Shown: one piece after another, positions 1 to 12,830 of the stretch | Layout of the letters: every line of letters begins with the position of its first letter | Numbering within the stretch: position 1 is the first letter of the stretch | Source: Cristatella mucedo | Lineage: Eukaryota; Bryozoa; Phylactolaemata; Cristatellidae | NCBI GenBank assembly: GCA_009760855.2 | Contig: WPIO01000452.1 | Coordinates: 1 to 43,206 of the forward strand | Direction of reading: 5' to 3' | Length of the DNA: 43,206 nt | Translations under genes and position numbers: made by a program | The notes under the pieces: model-generated | What the model was told of the DNA's origin: nothing | Seen by the model: only the letters and a program-made list of their open reading frames with translations | Database searches by the model: none

Positions 1-929
1 TTCCGCGATCTGCTGCGAACTCGTGCGAAATGTGTTATTCGAGTGCGAAATGCTTGAAACAAGGTGCAGCACTCTGCTGCCAGCCAGCGCACGCTCCGAC
101 ATGCAGATTTAAAGTTTCTAGATATTCTGCGATCAGCTGCGAACTCGTGCGAAATGTGTTATTCAAGTGCGAAATGCTCAAATCAAGGTTCGGCACTCTG
201 CTGCAAGTCGGCGCACACTCCGACATGCAGATTTGAAGTTTGTAGATATTCAGCGATCTGCTGCGAACTCGTGCGAAATGTGTTTTTTACGTGCGAAAAA
301 ATTGAAACAAGGTGAAGCCCTTAGGTGACAGCCAGCTCAGGCTCCGACATGTAGATTTGAAGTCTCTAGATATTCCGTGATCTGCTGGGAACTCGTGCAA
401 AATGTGTTATTTGAGTGCGAAATGCTTGAAACAAGGTACAGCACTCTGCTGCCAGCCAGCGCAAGCTCCGACATGCAGATTTGAAGTTTCTAGATTTCCG
501 CGATCTGCTGCGAACTCGTGCGAAATGTGTTATTTACGCGCCAAATGCTTGAAACAAGGTGCAGCACTTTGCTGCTAGCCAGCTCACACTCCGACACCTA
601 GATTTGAAGTTTCTAGATATTCCGCCATCTGCTGCGAAATCGTGCAAAATGTGTTATTTACGCGCAAAATGCTTGAAACAAGGTGCAGCACTCTGCTGCC
701 AGCCAGCTCGCACTCCGACATGTAGATTTGAAGTTTCTAGATATTCCGCGATCTGCTGCAAACTCGTGCGAAATGTGTTATTGATGTACGAAATGCTTGA
801 ACCAGGTGCAGCTCTCTGTTGGCAGCCAGCGCATGCTCCGACATGGAGATTTGAAGTTTCTAGACATTCCGCGATCTGCTGCGAACTCGTGCGAAATGTG
901 TTATTTACGTGCGAAATACTTGAAACAAG

Positions 930-2330
930 GTGCAGCGCTCTGCTGTCAGCCAGCGCACGCTCCGACGAGCAGATTTAAAGTTTCTGGTTATTCAGCGATC
1001 TGCTGCGAACTCGTGCGAAATGTGTTATTCGAGTCCGAAATGCTCAAAATAGGGTGCAGCACTCAGCTGCCAGCCAGCTCACGCTCCGACATGTAGATTT
1101 GAAGTTCCTAGATATTCGGCGTTCTACTGTGAACTCGTGCGAAATGTGTTATTTACGTGCGAAATTCTTGAAACAAGGTGCAGTACTTTGCAGCCAGCCA
1201 GCTCACGCTCCGACGAGCAGATTTGAAGTTTCTGGATATTCCGCGATCTGCTGCGAACTCGTGCGAAATGTGTTATTCGAGTGGGAAATGCTCAAAACAA
1301 GGTGCAGCACTCTGCTGCCAGCCAGCTCACGCTCCGACATGCAGATTTGAAGTTTCTAGATATTCCGCGATCTGCTGCGAACTTGTGCGAAATGTGTTAT
1401 TTACGTTCGAAATGCTCGAAACATTGTGCAGCACTCTGCTGCCAGCCAGCTCACGCTCCGACATGCAGATTTGAAGTTTCTAGATATTCCGCGATCTGCT
1501 GCGAACTCGTGCGAAATGTGTTATTCGAGTGCGAAATGCTTGAAACAAGGTGCAGCACTCTGCTGCCAGCCAGCGCATGCTCCGACATGCAGATTTGAAG
1601 TTTCTAGATATTCCGCGATCTGCTGCAAACTTGTGCGAAATGTGTTATTGATGTTCGAAATGCTTGAACCAGGTGCAGCACTCTGTTGGCAGCCAGCGCA
1701 TGCTCCGACATGCACATTTGAAGTTTCTAGATATTCCGCGATCTGCTGCAAACTCGTGCGAAATGTGTTATTTACGTTCAAAACGCTTGAACTAGGTGCA
1801 TCACTCTGTTGCTAGCCAGCACACACTGCGACATGCAGATTTAAAGTTTCTAGATATTCCGCGATCTGCTGCGAACTCGTGCGAAATGTGTTATTTCCGT
1901 GCGAAAAGCTTGAAACAATGTGCAGCGCTCTGCTGTCAGCCAGCACAAGCTCTGACGAGCAGATTTGAAGTTTCTGGTTATTCCGCGATCTGCTGCGAAC
2001 TCGTGCGAAATGTGTTATTCGAGTCCGAAATGCTCAAAATAAGGTGCAGCACTCAGCTGCCAGCCAGCTCACGCTCCGACATGTAGATTTGAAGTTCCTA
2101 GATATTCGGCGTTCTACTGTGAACTCGTGCGAAATGTGTTATTTACGTGCGAAATGCTAGAAACAAGGTGCAGTACCTTGCAGCCAGCCAGAGCACGCTC
2201 CGACGAGCTGATTTGAAGTTTCTGGATATTCCGCGATCTGCTGCGAACTCGTGCGAAATGTGTTATTCGAGTGGGAAATGCTCAAAACAAGGTGCAGCAC
2301 TCTGCTGCCAGCCAGCTCACGCTCCGACAT
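930..2330 (+). repeat. 8-monomer higher-order repeat, 990-bp period (two partial copies)
   Basis: The monomer series at 930-1340 recurs at 1920-2330 with a constant offset of 990 bases, two less than eight monomers. The shared order is CGCTCTGCTGTCAGCC with TCTGGTTATTC, then GAGTCCGAAATGCTC with CACTCAGCTGCC, then TTCTACTGTGAAC, then a TTGCAGCCAGCC monomer, then GTGGGAAATGCTC. The remaining monomers of each unit are less alike, so only about half of the unit is clearly duplicated. Confidence 0.8.
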
Positions 2331-2415
2331 GCAGATTTGAAGTTTCTAGATATTCTGCGATCTGCTGCGAACTCGTGCGAAATGTGTTATTTACGTGCGA
2401 AATGCTTGAAACAAG

Positions 2416-2509
2416 GTGCAGCACTCTGCTGCCAGCCAGCGCACGCTCCGACATGCAGATTTGAAGTTTCTAGATATTCCGCGATCTGCTGTGAAATGCT
2501 TGAATCAAG
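2416..2509 (+). repeat. Truncated monomer, 94 bp
   Basis: The distance between successive monomer starts is 94 bases instead of 124. The text runs from GATCTGCTG straight into TGAAATGCTTGAATC, so the segment holding GAACTCGTGCGAAATGTG and TTATTTACG is missing. The 30-base internal deletion removes the most conserved part of the monomer. The following monomers are full length. Confidence 0.85.
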
Positions 2510-3649
2510 CTGCAGCACTTTGCTGCCAGCCACAGCACGCTCCGACATGCTGATTTGAAGTTTCTAGATATTCCGCGATTTGCTGCAAACTCGTGCGAAA
2601 TGTGTTATTCGAGTGCGAAATGCTTGAAACAAGGTGCAGCACTCTGCTGCCAGCCAGCTCACGCTCCGACATGCAGATTTAAAGTTTCTAGATATTCCGC
2701 GATCTGCTGGGAACTCGTGCGAAATGTGTTATTTACGTGCGAAATGCTCAAATCATGGTGCAGCACTCTGCTGCCAGCCAGCGCACGCTCCGACATGCAG
2801 ATTTGAAGTTTCTGGATATTCCGCGATCTGCTGCGAACTCGTGCGAAATGTGTTATTTACGTTCGAAATGCTTGAAACAAGGTGCAGCACTCTGCTGCCA
2901 GCCAGCTCACGCTCCAACATGCAGATTTGAAGTTTCTAGATATTCCGCGATCTGCTGCGAACTCGTGCGAAGTGTGTGTTTTACGTGCGAAATGCTTGAA
3001 ACAAGCTGCAGCACTTTGCTGCCAGCCAGCCCACGCTCTCACATGCAGATTTGAAGTTTCTAGATATTCCGCGATCTGCTGCGAACTCGTGCGAAATGTG
3101 TTATTGACGTTCGAAATGCTTGAAACAAGGTGCAGCACTTCTGCTAGCCAGCCAGCTCACGCTCTCCGACATGCAGATTTGAAGTTTCTAGATATTCCGC
3201 GATCTGCTGCGAACTCGTGCGAAATGTGTTATTTACGTGCAAAATGCTTAAAACAAGGTGAAGCACTCTTCAGCCATCCAGCACACGCTCCGGCATGTAG
3301 ATTTGAAATTAGTAGATATTCCGCGATCTGCTGCAAACTCGTTCGAAATGTGTTATTTACGTGCGAAATGCTTGAAACAAGGTGCAGCACTCTGCTGCCA
3401 GCCAGCTCACGCTCCGACATGCAGATTTGAAGTTTCTAGATATTCCGCGATCTGCTGCGAACTCGTGCGAAACGTGTTATTTACTTGCGAAATACTTGAA
3501 ACAAGGTGCAGCGCTCTGCTGCAAGCCGGAGCACACTCCGACATGCAGATTTAAAGTTTGTAGATATTCAGCGATCTGCTGCGAACTCGTGCGAAATGTG
3601 TTATTTACGTGCGAAAAGCTGAAACAAGGTGAAGCCCTTAGGTGACAGC

Positions 3650-6169
3650 CAGCTCACGCTCCGACATGTAGATTTGAAGTTTCTAGATATTCCGCGATCT
3701 GCTGCGAACTCGTGCGAAATGTGTTATTTACGTGCGAAATGCTTGAAACAAGGTGCAGCACTCTGCTGCCAGCCAGCTCACGCTCCGACATGCAGATTTG
3801 AAGTTTCTAGATATTCCGCGATCTGCTGCGAACTCGTGGAAAATGTGTTATTTACGTGCAAAATGCTTGAAACAAGGTGCAGCACTCTGCTGCCAGCCAG
3901 CTCACGCTCCGACATGCAGATTTGAAGTTTCTAGATATTCCGCAATCTGCTGCGAACTCGTGCGAAATGTGTTATTGACGTTCGAAATGCTTGAAACAAG
4001 GTGCAGCACTCTGCTGCCAGCCAGCTCACGCTCCGACATGCAGATTTGAAGTTTCTAGATATTCCGCGATCTGCTGCGAACTCGTGCGAAATGTGTTATT
4101 GACGTGCAAAATGCTTGAAGCAAGGTGCAGCACTCTGCTGCAAACCAGCGCCCGCACGCTCCGACATGCATAGTTGAAGTTTCTAGATATTCCGCGATCT
4201 GCTGCGAACTCGTGCGAAATGTGTTATTTACGTGCGAAATTGCTTGAAACAAGGTGCAGCACTCTGCTGCCAGCCAGCTCACGCTCCGACATGTAGATTT
4301 GAAGTTTCTAGATATTCCGCGATCTACTGCGAACTCGTGCGAAATGTGTTATTTACGTGCGAAATGCTTTAAACAAGGTGCAGCACTCTGCTGCCAGCCA
4401 GCTCACGCTCCGAAAAGCAGATTAAAAGTTTCTAGATATTCCGCGATCTGCTGCGAACTCGTGCGAAATGTGTTATTTGAGTGCGAAATGCTTGAAACAA
4501 GGTGCAGCACTCTGCAGCCCGCCAGCAAACACTCCAACGAGCAGATTTGAAGTTTCTGGATATTCCGCGATCTGCTGCGAACTCGTGCGAAATGTGTTAT
4601 TTACGTGCCAAAATGCTTGAAAACAAACAAGCACTCTGCTGCCAGCCAGCGCACGCTCCGACAAGTAGATTTGAAGTTTCTAGATATTCCGCGATCTGCT
4701 GCGAACTCGTGCGAAATGTGTTATTTACGTGCGAAATGCTTAAAACAAGGTGCAGCACTCTGCTGCCAGTCAGCGCACGCTCCGACATGAAGATTTGAAG
4801 TCTCTACATATTCCGCGATATGGTGCGAACTCGTGCGAAACGTGTTATTTACGTGCAAAATGCTTGAAACATGGTGCAGCACTCTGCTGCCAGTCAGCTC
4901 ACGCTCCGACATGCAGATTTGAAGTTTCTAGATATTCCGCGATCTGCTGCGAACTCGTGCGAAATGTGTTATTTACGTGCGAAATGTCTTGAAACAAGGT
5001 GCAGCACCCTGCTGCCAGCCAGCTCACGCTCCGACATGCAGATTTGAAGTTTCTAGATATTCCGCGATCTGCTGCGAACTCGTGCGAAATGTGTTATTTA
5101 CGTGCGAAATGCTTGAAACAAGGTGCAGCACTCTGCTGCCAGCCAGTGCACGCTCCGACATGTAGATTCGAAGTTTCTAGATATTCCGCGATCTGCTGCG
5201 AACTCGTGCGAAATGTGTTTTTTACGTGCAAAATGCTTGAAACAAGGTGCAGCACTCTGCTGCCAGCCAGCGCACGCTCCGACATGTAGATTCGAAAGTT
5301 TCTAGATATTTAGCGATCTGCTGCGAACTCGTGCGAAATGTGTTATTTACGTGCAAAATGCTTGAAACAAGGTGCAGCACTCTGCTGCCAGCCAGCTCAC
5401 GCTCCGACATGCAGATTTGAAGTTTCTAGATATTCCGCGATCTGCTGCGAAACTCGTGCGAAACGTGTTATTTACGTGCGAAATGCTTTAAACAAGGTGC
5501 AGCACTCTGCTGCCAGCCAGCTCACGCTACGACATGCAGATTTGAAGTTTCTAGATATTCCGCGATCTGCTGCGAACTCGTGCGAAATGTGTTATTTACG
5601 TGCAAAATGCTTGAAACAAGGTGCAGCACTCTGCTGCCAGCCAGCTCACGCTCCGACATGCAGATTTGAAGTTTCTAGATATTCCGCGATCTGCTGCGAA
5701 CTCGTGCGAAATGTGTGTTATTTTACGTGCGAAATGCTTGAAACAAGGTGCAGCACTCTGCTGCCAGCCAGCTCACGCTCCGACATGTAGATTTGAAGTT
5801 TCTAGATATTCCGCGATCTGCTGCGAACTCGTGCGAAATGTGTTATGTACGTGCAAAATGCTTGAAACAAGGTGCAGCACTCTTGCTGCCAGCCAGTGCA
5901 CGCTCCGAAAATGCAGATTTGAAGTTTCTAGATATTCCGCGATCTGCTGCGAACTCGTGCGAAATGTGTTTTTCGCGTGCGAAATGCTCAAAACAAGGTG
6001 CAGCACTCTGCTGCCAGCCAGCCCACGCTCCGACATGTAGATTTGAAGTTTCTAGATATTCCGCGATCTGCTGCGAACTCGTGCGAAATGTGTTATTTAC
6101 GTGCAAAATGCTTGAAACAAGGTGCAGCACTTTGCTGCCAGCCAGCTCACGCTCGGACATGCAGATTTG
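3650..6169 (+). repeat. Canonical block C1
   Basis: Monomers are close to the reference: ACATGCAGATTTGAAG or ATGTAGATT, TTTACGTGC and CTTGAAACAAGG. Substitutions are few, but many copies carry private small insertions. Examples are an extra CCGC near 4150, GAAATTGC near 4218, an altered monomer end near 4605-4630, GTGTGTTATTTTACG near 5714, CTCTTGCTG near 5881 and CCGAAAATGC near 5907. The first GATTCGAAG (BstBI-type) variants typical of block B appear near 5165 and 5290, so the transition toward B is gradual. Confidence 0.8.
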
Positions 6170-6479
6170 AAGTTTCTGGATATTCCGCGATCTGCTGCGA
6201 ACTCGTGCGAAATGTGTTATTCGAGTGGGAAATGCTCAAAACAAGGTGCAGCACTCTGCTGCCAGCCAGCTCACGCTCCGACATGCAGATTCGAAGTTTC
6301 TAGATATTCCGCGATCTGCTGCGAACTCGTGCGAAATGTGTTATTGACGTTCGAAATGCTTGAAACAAGGTGCAGCACTCTGCTGCCAGCCAGCTCACGC
6401 TCCGACAAGCAGATTTGAAGTTTCTGGATATTCTGCGATCTGCTGCGAACTCGTGCGAAATGTGTTATTTACGTGCAAA

Positions 6480-7690
6480 ATGCTTGAAACAAGGTGCAGC
6501 ACTCTGCTGCCAGCCAGCTCACGCTCCGACATGTAGATTCGAAGTTTCTAGATATTCCGCGATCTGCTGCGAACTCGTGCGAAATGTGTTATTTACGTGC
6601 AAAATGCTTGAAACAAGGTGAAGCACTCCTTAGCCAGCTAGCGCACGCTCCGACATGTAGATTTGAAATTGTTAGATATTCCGCGATCTGCTGTAAACTC
6701 GTGCGAAATGTGTTATTCGAGTGCGAAACGCACAAAACAAGGTGCAGCACTCTGCTGCCAGCCAGCACACGCTCCGAGATGCAAATTTGAAGTTTCAAGA
6801 TATTCTGCGATCTGCTGGGAACTTGTGCGAAATGTGTTATTTACGTTCGAAATGCTTGAAACAAGGTGCAGCACTGTGCTGCCAGCCAGCTCACGCTCCG
6901 ACATGCAGATTTGAAGTTTCTAGATATTCCGCGATCTGCTGCGAACTCGTGCGAAATGTGTTATTTACGTGCAAAATGCTTGAAACAAGGTGCAGCACTC
7001 TGCTGCCAGCCAGCTCACGCTCCGACATGTAGATTCGAAGTTTCTAGATATTCCGCGATCTGCTGCGAACTCGTGCGAAATGTGTTATTGACGTTCGAAA
7101 TGCTTGAAACAAGGTGCTGCACCCTTCTGCCAGCCTGTGCACGCTCCGACAAGCAGAATTAAAGTTTCTGGATATTCTGCGATCTGCTGCGAACTCGTGC
7201 GAAATGTGTTATTCTAGTGCAAAATGCTCGAAACAAGGTGCAGCACTCTGCTACCAGCCAGCTCACGCTCCGACATGTAGATTCGAAGTTTCTAGATATA
7301 CCGCGATCTGCTGCGAACTCGTGCGAAATGTGTTATTTACGTGCAAAATGCTTGAAACAAGGTGAAGCACTCCTCAGCCAGCCAGTGCACGCTCCGACAT
7401 GTAGATTTGAAATTGTTAGATATTCCGCGATCTGCTGTAAACTCGTTGGAAATGTGTTATTCGAGTGCGAAATGCACAAAACAAGGTGCAGCACTCTGCT
7501 GCCAGCCAGCACACGCTCCGAGATGCAAATTTGAAGTTTCAAGATATTCTGCGATCTGCTGGGAACTTGTGCGAAATGTGTTATTTACGTTCGAAATGCT
7601 TGAAACAAGGTGCAGCACTGTGCTACTAGCCAGCTCACGCTCCGACATGCAGATTTGAAGTTTCTAGATATTCCGCGATCTGCTGCGAAC
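6480..7690 (+). repeat. 6-monomer higher-order repeat, 744-bp period
   Basis: Monomers around 6480-6950 recur at 7224-7690 with a constant offset of exactly 744 bases, six monomers. The shared order is a GTAGATTCGAAG monomer, then GTGAAGCACTCC with GAAATTGTTAGATATTCC and CTGCTGTAAACTCG, then a CACAAAACAAGG monomer with CCGAGATGCAAATTT and TTCAAGATATTCTGCG, then GTGCAGCACTGTGCT. Only single-base differences separate the two copies over most of this stretch. Confidence 0.85.
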
Positions 7691-7871
7691 TCGTGCGAAA
7701 TGTGTTATTTCCGTGCAAAATGCTTAAACCAAGGTGCAGCACTCTGCTGCCAGCCAGCTCACGCTCCGACATGTAGATTCAAAGTTTCTAGATATTCTGC
7801 GATCTGCTGCGAACTCGTGCGAAATGTGTTATTTACGTGCGAAATGCTTTAAACAAGGTGCGGCACTCTGC

Positions 7872-7941
7872 TGCCAGCCAGCACACGCTCCGACAAGCAG
7901 ATTTAATGCCAGCCAGCACACGCTCCGACATGTAGCTTTGA
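7872..7941 (+). repeat. Chimeric monomer with 35-bp internal direct duplication
   Basis: TGCCAGCCAGCACACGCTCC starts at 7872 and again at 7907. Between the copies the text is GACAAGCAGATTTAA, an A/AGC-type continuation, while after the second copy it is GACATGTAGCTTTGAAG, the TAGCTTT subtype. Two subtypes have been joined out of register, leaving 35 extra bases. This reads as the scar of an illegitimate exchange between subtypes. Confidence 0.85.
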
Positions 7942-8754
7942 AGTTTTCAGATATTCCGCGATCTGCTGAGAACTCGTGCGAAATGTGTTATTTACGTGCA
8001 AAATGCTTGAAACAAGGTGCAGCACTCTGCTGCCAGCCAGCTCACGCTCCGACATGTAGATTCGAAGTTTCTAGATATTCCGCGATCTGCTGCGAACTCG
8101 TGCGAAATGTGTTATTGACGTTCGAAATGCTTGAAAAACAAGGTGCAGCACTCTGCTGCCAGCCTGAGCACGCTCCGACAAGCAGAATTGAAGTTTCTGG
8201 ATATTCCGCGATCTGCTGCGAACTCGTGCGAAATGTGATATTCGAGTGGGAAATGCTTGAAACAAGGTGCAGCACTCTGCTGACAGCCACCGCACGCTCC
8301 GACAAGCAGATTTGAAGTTTCTAGATATTCCGCTATCTGCTGCGAACTCGTGCGAAATGTGTTATTTACGTTGCGAAATGCTTAAAACAAGGTGCAGCAC
8401 TCTGCTGCCAGCCAGCTCACGCTCCGACAAGCAGATTTGAAGTTTCTAGATATTCTGCGATCTGCTGCGAACTCGTGCGAAATGTGTTATTTACGTGCGA
8501 AATGCTTAAAACAAGGTGCAGCACTCTGCTGCCAGCCAGCTCACGCTCCGACAATGTAGATTTGAAGTTTACTAGACATTCCGCGATCTGCTGCAAACTC
8601 GTGCGAAATGTGTTATTTACGTGCAAAATGCTTGAAACAAGGTGCAGCACTCTGCTGCCAGCCAGCTCACGCTCCGACATGCAGATTTGAAGTTTCTAGA
8701 TATTCCGCGATCTGCTGCGAACTCGTGCGAAATGTGTTATTTACGTGCGAAATG

Positions 8755-8825
8755 CTTGAAAACAAGGTGCAGCACTCTCTGCTGCCAGCCAGTGCACGCT
8801 CCGACGAAGTTTCTGGATATTCTGC
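8755..8825 (+). repeat. Irregular monomer: short insertions plus ~11-bp deletion
   Basis: The monomer end reads GAAAACAAGG, the next start reads CACTCTCTGCTGCC, and then CTCCGACGAAGTTTCTGG lacks the usual ATGCAGATTTG step. All neighbouring parts are normal. Confidence 0.75.
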
Positions 8826-10149
8826 GATCTGCTGCGAACTCGTGCGAAATGTGTTATTTACGTGCAAAATGCTTGAAACAAGGTGCAGCACTCTGCTGCC
8901 AGCCAGCTCACGCTCCGACATGTAGATTTGAAGTTTCTAGATATTCCGCGATCTGCTGCAAACTTGTGCGAAATGTGTTATTTACGTGCGAAATGCTTTA
9001 AACATGGTGCAGCACTCTGCTGCCAGTCAGCGCACGCTCCGACAAGCAGATTTGAAGTTTCTACATATTCTGCAATCTGCTGCGAACTCGTTGCGAAACG
9101 TATTATTTACGTGCGAAATGCTTTAAAACAAGGTGCAGCACTCTGCTGCAAGCAAGCGCACACTCCGACATGCAGATTTGAAGTTTCTGGTTATTCCGCG
9201 ATCTGCTGCGAACTCGTGCGAAATGTGTTATTTACGTGCAAAATGCGTGAAACAAGGTGCAGCACTCTGCTGCCAGCCAGCTCACGCTCCGACATGTAGA
9301 TTCGAAGTTTCTAGATATTCCGCGATCTGCTGCGAACTCGTGCGAAATGTGTTATTGACGTTTGAAATGCTTGAAACAAGGTGCAGCACTCTGCTGCCAG
9401 CCAGCGCTCGCTCCGACAAGCAGAATTGAAGTTTCTGGATATTCCGCGATCTGCTGCGAACTCGTGCGAAATGTGTTATTTACGTGCCAAATGCTTGAAA
9501 CAAGGTGCAGCACTCTGCTGCCAGCCAGCTCACGCTCCGACATGCAGATTTGAAGTTTCTAGATATTCTGCGATCTGCTGCGAACTCGTGCGAAATGTGT
9601 TATTTACGTGCAAAATGCTTGAAACATGGTGCAGCACTCTGCTGCCAGCCAGCTCACGCTCCGACATGCAGATTCGAAGTTTCTAGATATTCCGCGATCT
9701 GCTGCGAACTCGTGCGAAATGTGTTATTGACGTTCGAAATGCTTGAAACAAGGTGCAGCACTTTGCTGCCAGCCAGCTCACGCTCCGACAAGCAGATTTG
9801 AAGTTTCTGGATATTCTGCGATCTGCTGCGAACTCGTGCGAAATGTGTTATTTACTTGCGAAATGCTTAAAACAAGGTGCAGCACTTTGCTGCCAGCCAG
9901 CTCACGCTCCGACATGTAGATTTGAAGTTTCTAGATATACCGCGATCTGCTGCGAACTCGTGCGAAATGTGTTATTTACGTGCAAAATGCTTGAAACAAG
10001 GTGAAGCACTCTTCAGCCAGCCAGCCCACGCTCCGACATGTAGATTTGAAATTGTTAGATATTCCGCGATCTGCTCTAAACTCGTTGGAAATGTGTTATT
10101 CGAGTGCGAAACGCACAAAACAAGGTGCAGCACTCTGCTGCCAGCCAGC

Positions 10150-12830
10150 ACACGCTCCGAGATGCAAATTTAAAGTTTCAAGATATTCTGCGATCTGCTG
10201 GGAACTTGTGCGAATTGTGTTATTTACGTTCGAAATGCTTGAAACAAGGTGCAGCACTGTGCTACTAGCCAGCTCACGCTCCGACATGCAGATTTGAAGT
10301 TTCTAGATTTCCGCGATCTGCTGCGAACTCGTGCGAAATGTGATATTTACGTGCCAAAAGCTTGAAACAAGGTGCAGCACTCTGCTGCCAGCCAGCTCAC
10401 GCTCTGACATGCTGATTTGAAGTTTCTAGATATTCCGCGATCTGCTGCAAACTCGTGCGAAATGTGTTATTCGAGTGCGAAATGCTTGAAAGAAGGTGCA
10501 GCACTCTGCTGCCAGCCAGCTCACGCTCCGACATGCAGATTCGAAGTTTCTAGGTATTCCGCGATCTGCTGCGAACTCGTGCGAAATGTGTTATTGACGT
10601 TCGAAATGCTTGAAACAAGGTGCTGCACCCTTCTGCCAGCCTGCACACGCTCCAAAAAGCAGAATTACAGTTTCTGGATATTCCGCGATCTGCTGCGAAC
10701 TCGTGCGAAATGTGATATTTACGTGCCAAAAGCTTGAAACAAGGTGCAGCACTCTGCTGACAGCCAGCCCACGCTCCGACAAGCAGATTTGAAGTTTCTG
10801 GATATTCCGCGATCTGCTGCGAACTCGTGCGAAATGTGTTATTCGAGTTCGAAATGCTCAAAACAAGGTGCAGCACTCTGCTGCCAGCCAGCACACGCTC
10901 CGACATGTAGATTCGAAGTTTCTAGATATTCCGCGATCTGCTGCGAACTCGTGCGAAATGTGTATTGACGTTCGAAATGCTTGAAACAAGGTGCTGCACC
11001 CTTTTGCAAGCCTGTGCACGCTCCGACAAGCAGAATTTAAAGTTTCTGGATATTCTGCGATCTGCTGCGAACTCGTGCGAAATGTGTTATTCGAGTGCAA
11101 AATGCTCGAAACAAGGTGCAGCACTGCTACCAGCCAGCTCAATCTCCGACATGTAGATTCGAAGTTTCTAGATATTCCGCGATCTGCTGCGAACTCGTGC
11201 GAAATGTGTTATTGACGTTCGAAATGCTTGAAACAAGGTGCTGCACCCTTCTGCCAGCCTGTGCACGCTCCGACAAGCAGAATTAAAGTTTCTGGATATT
11301 CTGCGATCTGCTGCGAACTCGTGCGAAATGTGTTATTCTAGTGCAAAATGCTCGAAACAAGGTGCAGCACTCTGCTACCAGCCAGCTCACGCTACGACAT
11401 GTAGATTCGAAGTTTCTAGATATACCGCGATCTGCTGCGAACTCGTGCGAAATGTGTTATTTACGTGCAAAATGCTTAAAACAAGGTGCAGCACTCTGCT
11501 TCCAGCCAGCTCACGCTCCGACATGCAGATTCGAAGTTTCTAGATATTCCGCGATCTGCTGCGAACTCGTGCGAAATGTGTTATTGACGTTCGAAATGCT
11601 TGAAACAAGGTGCTGCACCCTTCTGCCAGCCTGCGCAAGCTCCAAAAAGCAGAATTACAGTTTCTGGATATTCCGCGATCTGCTGCGAACTCGTGCGAAA
11701 TGTGATATTTACGTGCCAAAAGCTTGAAACAAGGTGCAGCACTCTGCTGACAGCCAGCCAGCTCACGCTCCGACATGCTGATTTGAAGTTTCTAGATATT
11801 CCGCGATCTGCTGCGAACTCGTGCGAAATGTGTTATTGACGTTCGAAATGCTTGAAACAAGGTGCTGCACCCTTCTGCCAGCCAGTGCACGCTCCGACAT
11901 GTAGATTTGAAATTGTTAGATATTCCGCGATCTGCTGTAAACTCGTTGGAAATGTGTTATTCGAGTGCGAAATGCACAAAACAAGGTGCAGCACTCTGCT
12001 GCCAGCCAGCACACGCTCCGAGATGCAAATTTAAAGTTTCAAGATATTCTGCGATCTGCTGGGAACTTGTGCGAAATGTGTTATTTACGTTTGAAATGCT
12101 TGAAACAAGGTGCAGCACTGTGCTACTAGCCAGCTCACGCTCCGACATGCAGATTTGAAGTTTCTAGATTTCCGCGATCTGCTGCGAACTCGTGGGAAGT
12201 GTGTTTTTTGAGTACGAAATGCTCAGAACAAGGTGGTGCACTCTGCTGCCAGCCAGTGCACGCTCCGACATGTAGATTTGAAGTTCCTAGATATTCCGCG
12301 ATCTGCTGCGAACTCGTGCGAAATGTGTTATTTCCGTGCAAAATGCTTAAAACAAGGTGCAGCACTCTGCTGCCAGCCAGCTCACGCTCCGACATGTAGT
12401 TTCGAAGTTTCTAGATATTCCGCGATCTGCTGCGAACTCGTGCGAAATGTGTTATTTACGCGCGAAAAGCTTGAAACAAGGTGCGGCACTCTGCTGACAG
12501 CCAGCACACGCTCCGACAAGCAGATTTAAAGTTTCTAGATTTCTACGATCTGCTGCGAACTTGTGCGAAGTGTGTTTTTTTAAGGCAAAATGCTCAGAAC
12601 AAGGTGCCGCACTCTGCTGCCAGCCAGCACACGCTCCGACATGTAGCTTTGAAGTTTTCAGATATTCCGCGATCTGCTACGAACTCGTGCGAAATGTGTT
12701 ATTTACGTGCAAAATGCTTGAAACAAGGTGCAGCACTCTGCTGCCAGCCAGCTCACGCTCCGACATGTAGATTCGAAGTTTCTAGATATTCCGCGATCTG
12801 CTGCGAACTCGTGCGAAATGTTATTCGAGT
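10150..12830 (+). repeat. B1 segmental duplication, copy 1
   Basis: The subtype order here is repeated at about 16600-20010. Offsets between matching landmarks step through 6446, 6692, 6941, 7189 and 7183 bases going left to right, so the right copy has gained about 246-249 bases (two monomers) three times. From about 11840 to 12830 the match is nearly base-perfect at offset 7183, including the rare stretch GTGGGAAGTGTGTTTTTTGA near 12193 and GGTGGTGCACTC near 12233. Confidence 0.82.

Larger units (their letters stand above)
1..3649 (+). repeat. Block A1: diverged A-type monomers
   Basis: This block mixes near-consensus monomers with the A subtypes. Diagnostic A variants are GTTCTACTGTGAACTCG (1121, 2111), the GTGGGAAATGCTC monomer (1281, 2271), GAACCAGG or GAACTAGG at the monomer end (about 800, 1668, 1791), CGCTCTGCTGTCAGCC (near 935 and 1925), GAAGCCCTTAGGTGACAGCC (near 313 and 3633) and CAAGCTGCAGCAC (near 3003). 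The same variants reappear only in the A blocks between 21.95 and 32.05 kb. No gene is visible in it. Confidence 0.85.

Noticed and set aside
313-330. Telomere-like CCTTAGG
   Set aside because: A single isolated CCTTAGGTGAC in one A subtype; no tandem TTAGGG or related telomere repeat anywhere.
7430-7465. CENP-B box-like match (ACTCGTTGGAAATGTG)
   Set aside because: It resembles the middle of the CENP-B box but lacks the required TTCG start and CGGG end and occurs in only a few B monomers. A reverse-strand TTCGCACGAGTTCGC match keeps TTCG and A but not CGGG.
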